Shown: piece by piece, positions 1 through 7,298 of the stretch
Layout of the letters: each line of letters starts with the position of its first letter
Position numbering within the stretch: the stretch's first letter is position 1
NCBI GenBank assembly: GCA_937949535.1
Contig: CALEDI010000222.1
Location: 1-42,873, forward strand
Direction of reading: 5' to 3'
Length of the DNA: 42,873 nucleotides
From: an uncultured Lewinella sp.
GTDB lineage: Bacteria; Bacteroidota; Bacteroidia; Chitinophagales; Saprospiraceae
Program-made: the position numbers and the translations under genes
Notes under the pieces: generated by a model
What the model was told of the DNA's origin: nothing
Databases searched by the model: none
Seen by the model: the letters and a program-made list of their open reading frames with translations, nothing else

Positions 1-90
1 GGTTCTTGTTTTCGTTGATTCATTGACAATGCTCCAGTATTTTTTGTAGAACTCGAATGCTCCTCTATAGTCACCTACTTTTTCAGCTTG
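1..90 (-). pseudogene. Out-of-frame continuation of the TPR gene (partial, runs off window)
   Basis: Reading the minus strand from 90 down to 1 gives 30 open codons to the window edge. The translation (QAEKVGDYRGAFEFYKKY followed by WSIVNES) looks like a TPR helix pair of the kind that follows the repeats in Bacteroidota TPR proteins. It is in a different frame from the neighbouring 75-1070 ORF, whose last residues (YYYQVRSNKLKK) read as though they should run into this segment. I infer a single-gene frameshift at about 85-100, either a real mutation or a sequencing error. The rest of the protein, perhaps a coiled coil and a kinase or DNA-binding output domain, would lie outside the window. 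Confidence 0.5.
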
Positions 91-1070
91 TTAGATCTGA
101 CTTGGTAGTAATACCTCATGATATCGTTCTGTTTAATAGAGTCAGCAATGGCAAAAGCCTTTTCTAAGTATACGAAGGCCCTTTCTTTTTGGTTCATTCC
201 GTTCAATACCCGATGCATGGTGGCATTGAGACGAGCTGTTCTAGAAGAGATTTCCCCACTGTATTGACGTAGCCCTTCGTTGAGTACAGTAAGGGCACTT
301 TCGTACTTCTTGTCATCACAATAATAATTGGCTAAGTTGGAAGTGAGAACTTCGTCTAAATTTGGGATTTGTGGATTGTCAAACGCTATTGCTTGGGCTT
401 TTTTGATGAGCGCAAGTGCTTCTTGTTTGTTCCCGCTCTTTTTGGCCAGAAGAGCCTGGTTATTAATTATCGATACATGTACAGCAGGGTCTTCTTGTGA
501 TTTTGCTAGCGTAATTGCTCTTTCGAGGGTGATCCTTTCCATTAGGGAATCCCCTAGCCTAGAGTAAGCCGATGAAATACCAATCATGGCCCAAGTCATC
601 ATCAGAGAATCTTTGGCAAGCTCTGCTGTACGGAAGCTCTCTTGGTCGTTGCGCAGCATTTCAGAATTGTTTCCGCTGCTAAAGTTCATTATTGCAGAAA
701 CGTAGTGGGCCCTTGAAGCATTGGCAAAGTCTTCTTTTTCCTTAAAGTGGGCTGCGACCGCATTGGCGTAATAGATTAAGTTGTGGCGATTGCCAAAGTA
801 GGGCTTCCAGTTTTCCTTTACTTTGTACCATCTTGTAAGCGTTTTTTTGCCAGGTGTAGAGGTGAGTATTGGATATATACGGTCAACTAACGAGTCAATA
901 ATCATGGTGTCCTGAATCCCATATTTTGAGCTCGTTTCAGGTGCTACGGAGGCAGTACTCGAATTTTTGTTTTCTATTATACTATTCTCGCAAGAAGAAA
1001 ATCCGAAGAGGATAATTAGTGCAACAAAGGTTGTGTAAAAGCTTGATGGAGAGACGGAAGAGTTCATCAC
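75..1070 (-). CDS. TPR-repeat lipoprotein, apparently frameshifted at its 3' end
   Basis: The 331-residue product starts with a lipoprotein-type signal peptide (hydrophobic stretch ending LFGFSSC, lipobox Cys near residue 27). It is then helical, with repeated TPR-like segments (for example AFVYLEKAFAIADS and ALTVLNEGLRQY). TPR arrays mediate protein-protein contacts; here it would be exposed in the periplasm or at a membrane surface. In Bacteroidota, lipoprotein or exported TPR arrays of this kind are often the sensor part of a histidine kinase or a LuxR-type regulator. The ORF stops early at TAG, but the next 90 bases continue TPR-like sequence in another frame, so the annotated end is probably artificial. 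No operon partner is visible: the next gene upstream is 112 bp away. The exact function is unknown. Confidence 0.6.
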   Translation of the reverse strand: MMNSSVSPSSFYTTFVALIILFGFSSCENSIIENKNSSTASVAPETSSKYGIQDTMIIDSLVDRIYPILTSTPGKKTLTRWYKVKENWKPYFGNRHNLIYYANAVAAHFKEKEDFANASRAHYVSAIMNFSSGNNSEMLRNDQESFRTAELAKDSLMMTWAMIGISSAYSRLGDSLMERITLERAITLAKSQEDPAVHVSIINNQALLAKKSGNKQEALALIKKAQAIAFDNPQIPNLDEVLTSNLANYYCDDKKYESALTVLNEGLRQYSGEISSRTARLNATMHRVLNGMNQKERAFVYLEKAFAIADSIKQNDIMRYYYQVRSNKLKK

Positions 1071-1182
1071 TTTATTAAGATGATTCGAATATGAAGAGAT
1101 TTTAATGTTTGCAAGCTACTAATATTTGTAAACTGTACAAAAAAACACCATACTACGCCCTTCTTACTTTTGGACGACTACG

Positions 1183-3675
1183 TTAGAAACTCCAATCCCG
1201 TTTCCAAAGGTCGATGAGGTCAAAACTGACCTTGAAAGACGTATTGGCCCGCCCATTATTGTCGTCGCCCAACACGGCGTAAGTTCCGATCCGCAGCCGG
1301 CGCCGTGCGCCAACCTTGAACACGCGCTCGAGGCCAACAAAGACTTCCTGATAACGGAATTTTTCGGACGGGAGCCACAGCGCGCCCATCCCCGCAATCG
1401 TTTTGATGCGTGTTTTTTTCAGCAACGGGATGTTATTGATGATGGCCCCGTTGAAATGATGGATGTGGTGAAACTCGAAGAACAAATCGGTAGTGGTAAG
1501 CGAGGTGTCCAACGAGTTGAAGGTGCTCGTTGGGTCAGACAGCAAGATGGGGTCCGACTGCCGGAAGCGTTTGATGTCGATGAAGCGGAGGTCTTCGGTA
1601 TTGATGAATTTGCCTGCCTTGAGGCTGTAGTTCGAGTTGCCAAGTACCCCAAAGCGAAGGTTTTGCTCTACGGAAGCCTGGAGATAGTCGAAGTCGATGT
1701 CGCTAGAAAGTGGTCCGCTCCAGCCTTTACGGTGGGTGATGGTGAAGGTTGGCCACTTGCTGCCGAGGCGTATTTTCCGGTCGGGCTCGCGCATGTACTT
1801 GAGCCCGGGCGTGTAGGAGAGTTGTGTTAGGGTAATCAAGGCTTCGTAGGCTTCAAAGTCTTGCGGCTCTTCTTCGTCTTCCACCAAGCCGCTAAACAAT
1901 TGGCTGGTTTTGAAGCCCGTGATGGGCTTGAACCGCGTATAGTCTGCCCGAACGTTGAACAATAGACCGTTTAAAACTTCAATCTGGTGGCCGCCCCTGA
2001 TGGATTCTTTAAGGACGTAATTGGACGGCCTCAACTGGTTCAGGAAAGCATCGTTGGGGAAGATAGACTCGAAGCTGCGGCCACCGCTAATGGAAAAATC
2101 GGCCAAACGAAAGGCGTCATACCGGTGCCAAGCACTGAAATTGCCCGTAACGTTTTGGTTGAGGAAGCCGTAGCCCAAAGAGCCGGAGACGTTCATCATT
2201 TTACCGTTTTCGTACCTGCGGTTGTAGCTCACGTAAGGGTTGATCTCCCAGCCCCCAACTACAGAATACCCAATCAGTTCTGGTAGTGAGCCTACGTAAA
2301 GATGGCTCTTCTTTTTGTTGTTCCGAAAGCCGACGCCATCCCAGAAAACCTCCAACAGTGTTACCTTATTGTAGCGGTCTTGGATGCTGTCTTGGTAGGC
2401 GTCGCTCGTCACGACGGCTTTGATGCTGTCCCGAAGATGAATCACTTTGGCTTCTTTCTCGGTCAGTTCTACCGTCCGTCCGGCGGCCCAGTAGTTGCTG
2501 TCGCGCTTGTATGCTTCGCGGGTAGTGACGGCAACTTCGTTGCCGAAAAACTTTGGCGGGAAGGCGTAGTTGTGCTCGTAGTCTGAATACCGCAGGGTAG
2601 TATTGCCCCGGAAGGTAGCCCGCTTCCCTTGCTTAGCGACGTAGTCAAACACTTGCTTCTCTACCGTCCAGAGGCTGTCGGCATGCTGTACGTATTCCTG
2701 CTGTAAACGGAAGGCATCGAAGAATTTCAAAGGGTATTTACTGAATTCGAGGTCTAGGCGGTTGATCGTGTAGGTGTCCTCATTTATCCAGAGGTGGCCT
2801 CGGCAGGTAGAGTTGCCGCTTTTGCGGGGCGTTACCCTGATTTTGTAGACGATCTGGTCGCCTTCCAAATCGGTACTGATGAGTTTGAATTTGTACGACA
2901 AGATGCCCGTGCTGCTGAGGGGAGAGATCACTGGCGCGTCGGAGATATTCGTCAGCTGTACCATGTTGCGGTAGAAGTTGAAGTCGGTTTCGCCGAACCT
3001 AGGCACAAAGAGACCTCGGGTGTTTCCGTAGGCTTGGTAGGCGGTGCGTTCTTCTTTGTACTGTCGGGGTTGCTGGAAGTTGAGCATGACTTCCATTTCT
3101 AGGAAGTTGAGGCTACCGAGCAGTTCGGCCCGTTTTTTCGCTTCTTCGGCGAAAGGATCTGGGGCCGAGGCGGGTTTGTCTCCGGGTTCGGCTACTTCTA
3201 CTGCTGCGGTTTTTTTCTTGCGGTGGCGCTCTACTTCTTCTACGGCTTTGACGTAGACTTTTGTACGGTAAGACTCGGCTGCCCGGAGGTGCTGCGCCTT
3301 GCGCTCTACCACCTTCCGGATGATGCCGTAGGCGGGGTCTTTCTTCCCCGCTGACACGGTTATTTCCTTCAGCATCACGTCTGAAGTACTGAGGCTTACG
3401 TCTAGCGTGATTGGTTCAAGGCCAAGAATTACGTTTTCCTTGCTACTGTTGTAGCCGAGACTAGAGAAGATTAGCCGGTAATTGCCTTCGGTATTGAGGT
3501 TTAGGGTGTAGTTGCCCTCGTCGTCGGTAGTCGTACCGGTTCCTAGCTCTTGAACAAGGATATTGGCGTAAGGTACTGGCTCACCAAATTCATTGGTCAC
3601 CTTACCCACAACGGACTGGGCCGAGAGGGGGCTGATGAACAGGAGTAGAAGCAAGGAAAGGGTAAGTCTCATCAA
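1183..3675 (-). CDS. DUF5686 family outer-membrane protein with carboxypeptidase-regulatory-like N-terminal domain
   Basis: The 830-residue product has a clear signal peptide (MMRLTLSLLLLLFISPLSAQS). Next comes a carboxypeptidase-regulatory-like beta domain at about residues 22-105 (VVGKVTNEFGEPVPYANILV, typical of TonB-linked and related outer-membrane proteins in Bacteroidota). The rest matches my memory of the DUF5686 family: a long, beta-rich, aromatic-rich region ending in FDLIDLWKRDWSF, which suggests a C-terminal outer-membrane barrel. The family has no firmly established function; a role in the outer membrane or surface display is inferred. MM at the start leaves 3675 or 3672 as the first codon. 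A K/E/A/P-rich stretch at about residues 150-175 looks like a linker. It stands alone between the symporter and the TPR gene. Confidence 0.75.
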   Translation of the reverse strand: MMRLTLSLLLLLFISPLSAQSVVGKVTNEFGEPVPYANILVQELGTGTTTDDEGNYTLNLNTEGNYRLIFSSLGYNSSKENVILGLEPITLDVSLSTSDVMLKEITVSAGKKDPAYGIIRKVVERKAQHLRAAESYRTKVYVKAVEEVERHRKKKTAAVEVAEPGDKPASAPDPFAEEAKKRAELLGSLNFLEMEVMLNFQQPRQYKEERTAYQAYGNTRGLFVPRFGETDFNFYRNMVQLTNISDAPVISPLSSTGILSYKFKLISTDLEGDQIVYKIRVTPRKSGNSTCRGHLWINEDTYTINRLDLEFSKYPLKFFDAFRLQQEYVQHADSLWTVEKQVFDYVAKQGKRATFRGNTTLRYSDYEHNYAFPPKFFGNEVAVTTREAYKRDSNYWAAGRTVELTEKEAKVIHLRDSIKAVVTSDAYQDSIQDRYNKVTLLEVFWDGVGFRNNKKKSHLYVGSLPELIGYSVVGGWEINPYVSYNRRYENGKMMNVSGSLGYGFLNQNVTGNFSAWHRYDAFRLADFSISGGRSFESIFPNDAFLNQLRPSNYVLKESIRGGHQIEVLNGLLFNVRADYTRFKPITGFKTSQLFSGLVEDEEEPQDFEAYEALITLTQLSYTPGLKYMREPDRKIRLGSKWPTFTITHRKGWSGPLSSDIDFDYLQASVEQNLRFGVLGNSNYSLKAGKFINTEDLRFIDIKRFRQSDPILLSDPTSTFNSLDTSLTTTDLFFEFHHIHHFNGAIINNIPLLKKTRIKTIAGMGALWLPSEKFRYQEVFVGLERVFKVGARRRLRIGTYAVLGDDNNGRANTSFKVSFDLIDLWKRDWSF

Positions 3676-3735
3676 TTGTGTGCGCGCCCCGAAGGCTGTT
3701 GTTTAATGTCGGGGTAATGACGCGCAGAAACACAA

Positions 3736-3762
3736 AAGGGATGCTTTGAGGAAGCCCTTTAA
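3736..3762 (-). terminator. Probable intrinsic terminator of the symporter gene
   Basis: A hairpin formed by AAAGG...GCTT and AAGC...CCTTT arms, with a small bulge and a 5-nt loop, sits 12 bp beyond the stop codon at 3775. On the minus strand it is followed by a short T-rich tract. The stem is interrupted, so confidence is moderate. Confidence 0.5.
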
Positions 3763-3774
3763 CATGAATTTATT

Positions 3775-5088
3775 TTAATCCACCTGGTAGTGGTCATCTA
3801 GCTTGCGCTCTTTGGGCTCACCGAGTTTGCCAACGGATTTACCGACTAGCATAGCTACCGTAGCGTCTCCGGTAACGTTGGCTACCGTCCGGCACATATC
3901 TAGTGGCCGGTCTACGGCAAAGATGAGCGCCAAGCCCGCTTCGGGGATGCCCGCCTGCCCAAGGACGATCACGAGCATCACCATGCCCGCACCGGGCACT
4001 GCGGCCGAACCGATGCTAGCCGCCAGCGCGGTAGTAATGATGCCTAGTTGGGTCATCAGGTCAAGGTCCATGCCGTAAGCTTGGGCGATGAAAACAGCGG
4101 CTACGGCTTGGTATAAGCTCGTACCGTCCATGTTGATGGTAGCACCGATAGGGAGTACGAAAGAGGTAACCTCTTCGTCTACGCCCAAGTGTTCTTCTAC
4201 CCGCTCCATCGTTACCGGCAGGGTAGCCGCGCTAGAGCTAGTAGAAAAGGCCAACAACTGAGCTGGGCTAATACCATTGAAGAAAAAGCCTATACTGCGG
4301 CCCGTAAAAACCTTCACGAGCAATGGGTATACGATGCCGATCATGATGCCCAAACCACCCAGCACACAAAGGGAATAATACAGCAAGGCCATGAACAGAT
4401 CTGCACTCGGCGCATCTACTACCAAGGCCGCGAGCAGGGCGAAAACGCCGTAGGGCGCAGCCAGCATGATGAGGTCGATGAGTTTGAGGACTACGTCGTT
4501 TACCCCATCGAAGAAGTCTTTTACCGGCTTGGCTTTCTTCGGGTCGATCAGGATGAGACCAATACCAAAACAAATCACGAAGAAGATTACCTGCAACATA
4601 TTACCGTTGCTGGTAGCTGCCCCAACGATGTTGTCGGGTACAAGATCAACGAGGGCTTGCAGCGGGCCAGCCTCCCGTTGGGCGGCTGCCGCATCAATGC
4701 GCGCTCCGGCATCGGAGGCGAAGTCGTTCAACAGGCTGTCTCGGGTAGTCTCATCTAGGCCACGCCCCGGACCAACAAGGTTAACGATGCCCAGCCCAAT
4801 CACGATGGCCATGATGGTCGTACCGATGTAGATCGCAATGGTACGCCCGCCCATAGCGGAGAGCTTCGAGATGTCTTTCAGGTCCGTTATCCCTTTGATG
4901 AGGCTGGCTACGATCAACGGGATAGCGATCAGTTTTAAGCAGTTAATGAAGATGGTGCCGAAGGGTTTTATCCAGTCTGCAACAAACTCTCCCCAGTTCA
5001 ATTGCACGGCCAGCAAGCCAAAGGCAACGCCAGCAACCATGCCGATAAGAATCTTCCAGTGTAGTCCCAAGTTTTTCATCAATCTCAA
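3775..5088 (-). CDS. Dicarboxylate/amino acid:cation symporter (DAACS/SDF family)
   Basis: The 437-residue, strongly hydrophobic product has the hallmarks of the glutamate/aspartate/C4-dicarboxylate symporter family (GltP/DctA/GltPh). The serine-rich reentrant loop (FSTSSSAATLPVTMERVEEH, about residue 285) and the NMDGT motif in transmembrane helix 7 (LPIGATINMDGTSLYQAVAA, about residue 320) are both present. The following AAVPGAGMVML segment matches hairpin 2. The protein would move an acidic amino acid or dicarboxylate inward with Na+ or H+ across the inner membrane. Substrate and coupling ion cannot be decided by eye, so no gene symbol is given. The start MRLMKNLGLHWKILIGM is followed directly by the first membrane helix; M4 is an alternative. 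The gene has its own probable terminator and is separated by 186 bp from the ybbR gene, so it is likely a separate unit. Confidence 0.9.
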   Translation of the reverse strand: MRLMKNLGLHWKILIGMVAGVAFGLLAVQLNWGEFVADWIKPFGTIFINCLKLIAIPLIVASLIKGITDLKDISKLSAMGGRTIAIYIGTTIMAIVIGLGIVNLVGPGRGLDETTRDSLLNDFASDAGARIDAAAAQREAGPLQALVDLVPDNIVGAATSNGNMLQVIFFVICFGIGLILIDPKKAKPVKDFFDGVNDVVLKLIDLIMLAAPYGVFALLAALVVDAPSADLFMALLYYSLCVLGGLGIMIGIVYPLLVKVFTGRSIGFFFNGISPAQLLAFSTSSSAATLPVTMERVEEHLGVDEEVTSFVLPIGATINMDGTSLYQAVAAVFIAQAYGMDLDLMTQLGIITTALAASIGSAAVPGAGMVMLVIVLGQAGIPEAGLALIFAVDRPLDMCRTVANVTGDATVAMLVGKSVGKLGEPKERKLDDHYQVD

Positions 5089-5200
5089 TTTGGGTCTGAA
5101 AGTAGGGCTAAGCGGGGCGAACTACCAAATTTGTGCGGTTAGTGTGTGAACGGATTGTAAGTTCTAGGCTAGATTAACCAAACTTATAGCCTTAGCAATC

Positions 5201-5262
5201 AGGGTTCAGCGTTCAGCAATCAGAAGCAATAGCGGTAGCCTGACTCCTGCTTGCTGAACCCT
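5201..5262. repeat. Inverted repeat (AGGGTTCAGC / GCTGAACCCT)
   Basis: Perfect 10-bp arms at 5201-5210 and 5253-5262 enclose about 42 bp that also contains GTTCAGC copies and CAATCAG/CTGA pieces. It lies 12 bp after the ybbR stop codon, so it may act as a 3'-end structure for the DUF1573-yajC-ybbR operon, but no strong T-run follows. It may equally be a dispersed intergenic repeat. Confidence 0.5.
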
Positions 5263-5274
5263 AAAAACTAAATC

Positions 5275-6243
5275 CTAATCCACCAAATAGTACTCTACCA
5301 CCCGAGGGGTAAACCTAATTCCTCTTGCTACCCCAGGTTTGCGTTCCAGGGTGATGGGGACGTTGTTTCCGCTTGCGCCAGCGGTGAGGCCCGTGAGGTC
5401 GGCAACGAGCTTGAAGTCGTCAGCTTTGAAGCTGCCGTAGGAGCTTTTGGGTACGCTCATCAGCAGGTTTACGGTCTTGGGGGTATATTCGTACTTGCTG
5501 CCAGCGGGGGCGTTTTCAAGGCGCACCGGAACGGTTATTTCCTGTTGGATGAAGGCTTCTACCTCAAGCACATAGCTTACTTCGGAACGCGACAGCGTGA
5601 TGCCCTCCGGCGGCGCTTCTAGCTGCACTACTTTGGGCTCCGTTTTATTCAGGCCGTTGAGTGCCAGTGCTTCTGTTGGCCAGTTGTTGATTTCTTCCAG
5701 GGCATCGATAGCTCCACTGATCGTGATGCTGTCTGGCCGGATTATTGGCGGGCTCACGGCCAAGTGCCCTTCGTCAAAACTGGCTATTACTTTACTAACT
5801 ATGGGAACGCGCTTACCTTCCTTCGGGGTGGTCAGGATGGGGACAGACTCAAAGCCAGGGAGCGCAATCGAAACTTCACTGCTGGAGAGCTTACGGCTCA
5901 GCTCTCGCTCTAGCGATGTACCGGTTAGGCGGGTGTTTTCTTTGTTTTGTAGGTCTACTTCTAGTTTTAGGTTGCGCTCTCGGAACGATTCCCAAAGCAG
6001 GTTCCAGCCGCTGCCCGTAATGGTAGCGTCTAGCAACTCCGGCATACGCCCAACAACAACCCGCTCAGAATCCAGCAGATAACTGACGGGCACTTCACGG
6101 TTGACGGTGTAATCGCGCGATAAATTAAGGATGAGCCAGAAAACGAAGGCTGCGCCAAGACAGATAGCGAAGACATTCCTGTCGGTTTCCGCCATCTCCT
6201 TGAGGGGGTTGTTACGCAGCAGTGTCCGCAGGGTAGATCGCAT
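5275..6243 (-). CDS. YbbR/CdaR-like domain protein
   Basis: The 322-residue product has one N-terminal membrane anchor (VFAICLGAAFVFWLILNLS, about residues 25-43). An extracytoplasmic region with repeated beta-rich YbbR-like domains follows, with recurrent segments such as VPVSYLL, VPIVSKV and VPVRLEN. In Firmicutes, YbbR (CdaR) binds and regulates the c-di-AMP cyclase CdaA. In Bacteroidota the gene is often found beside yajC as here, and no cyclase gene is adjacent, so its partner is unknown. The chosen start overlaps yajC by 32 bp, which suggests translational coupling. An internal Met (codon 17, base 6195) would place the start 16 bp after the yajC stop; an AAGGAG lies too close to that ATG to decide the matter. 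This is the third gene of the DUF1573-yajC-ybbR operon. Confidence 0.75.
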   Translation of the reverse strand: MRSTLRTLLRNNPLKEMAETDRNVFAICLGAAFVFWLILNLSRDYTVNREVPVSYLLDSERVVVGRMPELLDATITGSGWNLLWESFRERNLKLEVDLQNKENTRLTGTSLERELSRKLSSSEVSIALPGFESVPILTTPKEGKRVPIVSKVIASFDEGHLAVSPPIIRPDSITISGAIDALEEINNWPTEALALNGLNKTEPKVVQLEAPPEGITLSRSEVSYVLEVEAFIQQEITVPVRLENAPAGSKYEYTPKTVNLLMSVPKSSYGSFKADDFKLVADLTGLTAGASGNNVPITLERKPGVARGIRFTPRVVEYYLVD

Positions 6244-6535
6244 CGGTGAGTTCCTTGGAAATGGCGTTTTTGGTACACCGAATGTAAGTCTTATTACCCA
6301 CGTTCAGTGTAACGATTGAGTTCTCAATTTTATCAATACGGCCCAAAATTCCGCTGGCGGTTACTACTTCGTTGCCTTTCTGGAGGCCGTCAAGGAAGCT
6401 CTGTTGTGCTTTGGCCTTGCGCCGTTGGGGCAGCACCATGAAGATCACGATAACGCCGAGCATGAGAAACATGGGCAGGAGCCCGCCCAGAGGGCTACCG
6501 GAGGCTTGGAGGAAAATAGAAGTCATATTATTCAT
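6212..6535 (-). CDS. yajC: Preprotein translocase accessory subunit YajC
   Basis: The 107-residue protein has one hydrophobic segment (LLPMFLMLGVIVIFMVLPQ, about residues 19-37) followed at once by a basic cytosolic stretch (RRKAKAQQ) and the small YajC fold (GNEVVTASGILGRIDKIENS). This is the classic YajC pattern, and the length is typical. YajC joins the SecDF-YajC complex that assists Sec translocation in the inner membrane. The ATG overlaps the DUF1573 stop codon by 8 bp and its own end overlaps ybbR, so the three genes form one tightly packed operon. secDF is not in the window. Met4 is a possible alternative start. Confidence 0.92.
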   Translation of the reverse strand: MNNMTSIFLQASGSPLGGLLPMFLMLGVIVIFMVLPQRRKAKAQQSFLDGLQKGNEVVTASGILGRIDKIENSIVTLNVGNKTYIRCTKNAISKELTDAIYPADTAA

Positions 6536-7022
6536 TGATTACGGTGCCGTCAACATAGATGGTAGTTGTGGCAGGGTAAGTATTGGCGATGATGGTGACG
6601 GGCTTGCGCTGCCGGCCATATTTGTTTTTGGTGTCGAACGCTACACTGATTACCCCCGTCGCTCCCGAAGCAATTGGGGCCTCGGGATAACTCGGTACGG
6701 TACAGCCACAGGTGGAGCGCGCCTTGGTAATCAGGAGCGGAACGGAACCCGTGTTCGTGAAGGGGAAATCATGCGTTATTACCGTACCTTCTTTCGTTTC
6801 GCCGAATTCGAACACCGTAGCTTCAAAGTCCAGACGAGCTACGCTGCTGGTGTCAATTTCCTCGGTATCCGCACTAACGGGGTTCCGAATCATGGAGGCT
6901 ACAGGCCCAAGATCATCTTCATTAACGTCGTTTTCGGGCGCAGACGCAGGTGCAGTGTCGCAACCAAGAAGCAGCGCGAGAAGCACAATGGGGACGAGCC
7001 GAACGAAAAAGGATAACTGCAT
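6528..7022 (-). CDS. DUF1573 domain lipoprotein
   Basis: The ORF track starts this gene inside the TGCAACC repeat array. I place the start at the ATG at 7022, which gives a clean lipoprotein signal (MQLSFFVRLVPIVLLALLLGC). After a short linker comes a DUF1573 domain of about 100 residues, with the family's typical pattern: FEFGETKEGTVITHDFPFTN, then CGCTVP and a closing beta-rich section with NKYGRQRKPVTI. These are immunoglobulin-like (ASH/MSP-type) folds of unknown role, common in Bacteroidota and often next to yajC. It should be anchored to a membrane facing the periplasm. It is the first gene of the operon with yajC and ybbR. The stretch GGGCGCAGACGCAGGTGCA at about 6936 resembles the dispersed GC-rich motif. 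Confidence 0.8.
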   Translation of the reverse strand: MQLSFFVRLVPIVLLALLLGCDTAPASAPENDVNEDDLGPVASMIRNPVSADTEEIDTSSVARLDFEATVFEFGETKEGTVITHDFPFTNTGSVPLLITKARSTCGCTVPSYPEAPIASGATGVISVAFDTKNKYGRQRKPVTIIANTYPATTTIYVDGTVINE

Positions 7023-7044
7023 ATATTCGAAGCTGAGTTTAGTC

Positions 7045-7298
7045 AGGTTGCAAGTTACAGGTTGCAGGTTGCAAGTTACAGGTTGCAAGTTACAGGTTGC
7101 AAGTTAGCCGTACAACCTGCAACTTGCATGTTAGCCGTGCAACCTGCAACCTGCAACCTGCAACTTGCAACTTGCAACTTGCAACCTGCATGTTAGCCGT
7201 GCAACCTGCAACTTGCAACTTGCAACCTGCATGTTAGCCGTGCAACCTGCAACCTGCAACTTGCAACTTGCAACCTGCAACCTGCAACCTGCAACCTG
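7045..7298. repeat. Array of 7-bp repeats (TGCAACC/TGCAACT), two opposed halves
   Basis: About 250 bp are built from near-identical 7-bp units. From 7045 to about 7105 the units read as GGTTGCA/AGTTACA; from about 7110 to 7298 they read as CTGCAAC/TTGCAAC, so the halves could fold onto each other. A short spacer containing TGTTAGCCG recurs four times in the second half and gives a higher-order unit of about 40-60 bp. The array begins directly after the stop codon of the E2 gene and ends just before the DUF1573 start. Cys/Asn/Leu-rich ORFs reported here are artefacts of the repeat. Confidence 0.9.

Noticed and set aside
3044-3256. Several small plus-strand ORFs inside the DUF5686 gene
   Set aside because: Antisense shadows with no start signals or recognisable domains.
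4189-4758. 189-aa plus-strand ORF antisense to the symporter
   Set aside because: Composition (Gln/Glu/His-rich, no domain) is typical of an antisense shadow; the symporter frame has clear family motifs.
7045-7298. Possible CRISPR array
   Set aside because: The repeat unit is 7 bp without unique spacers of constant length, and no cas genes are present.
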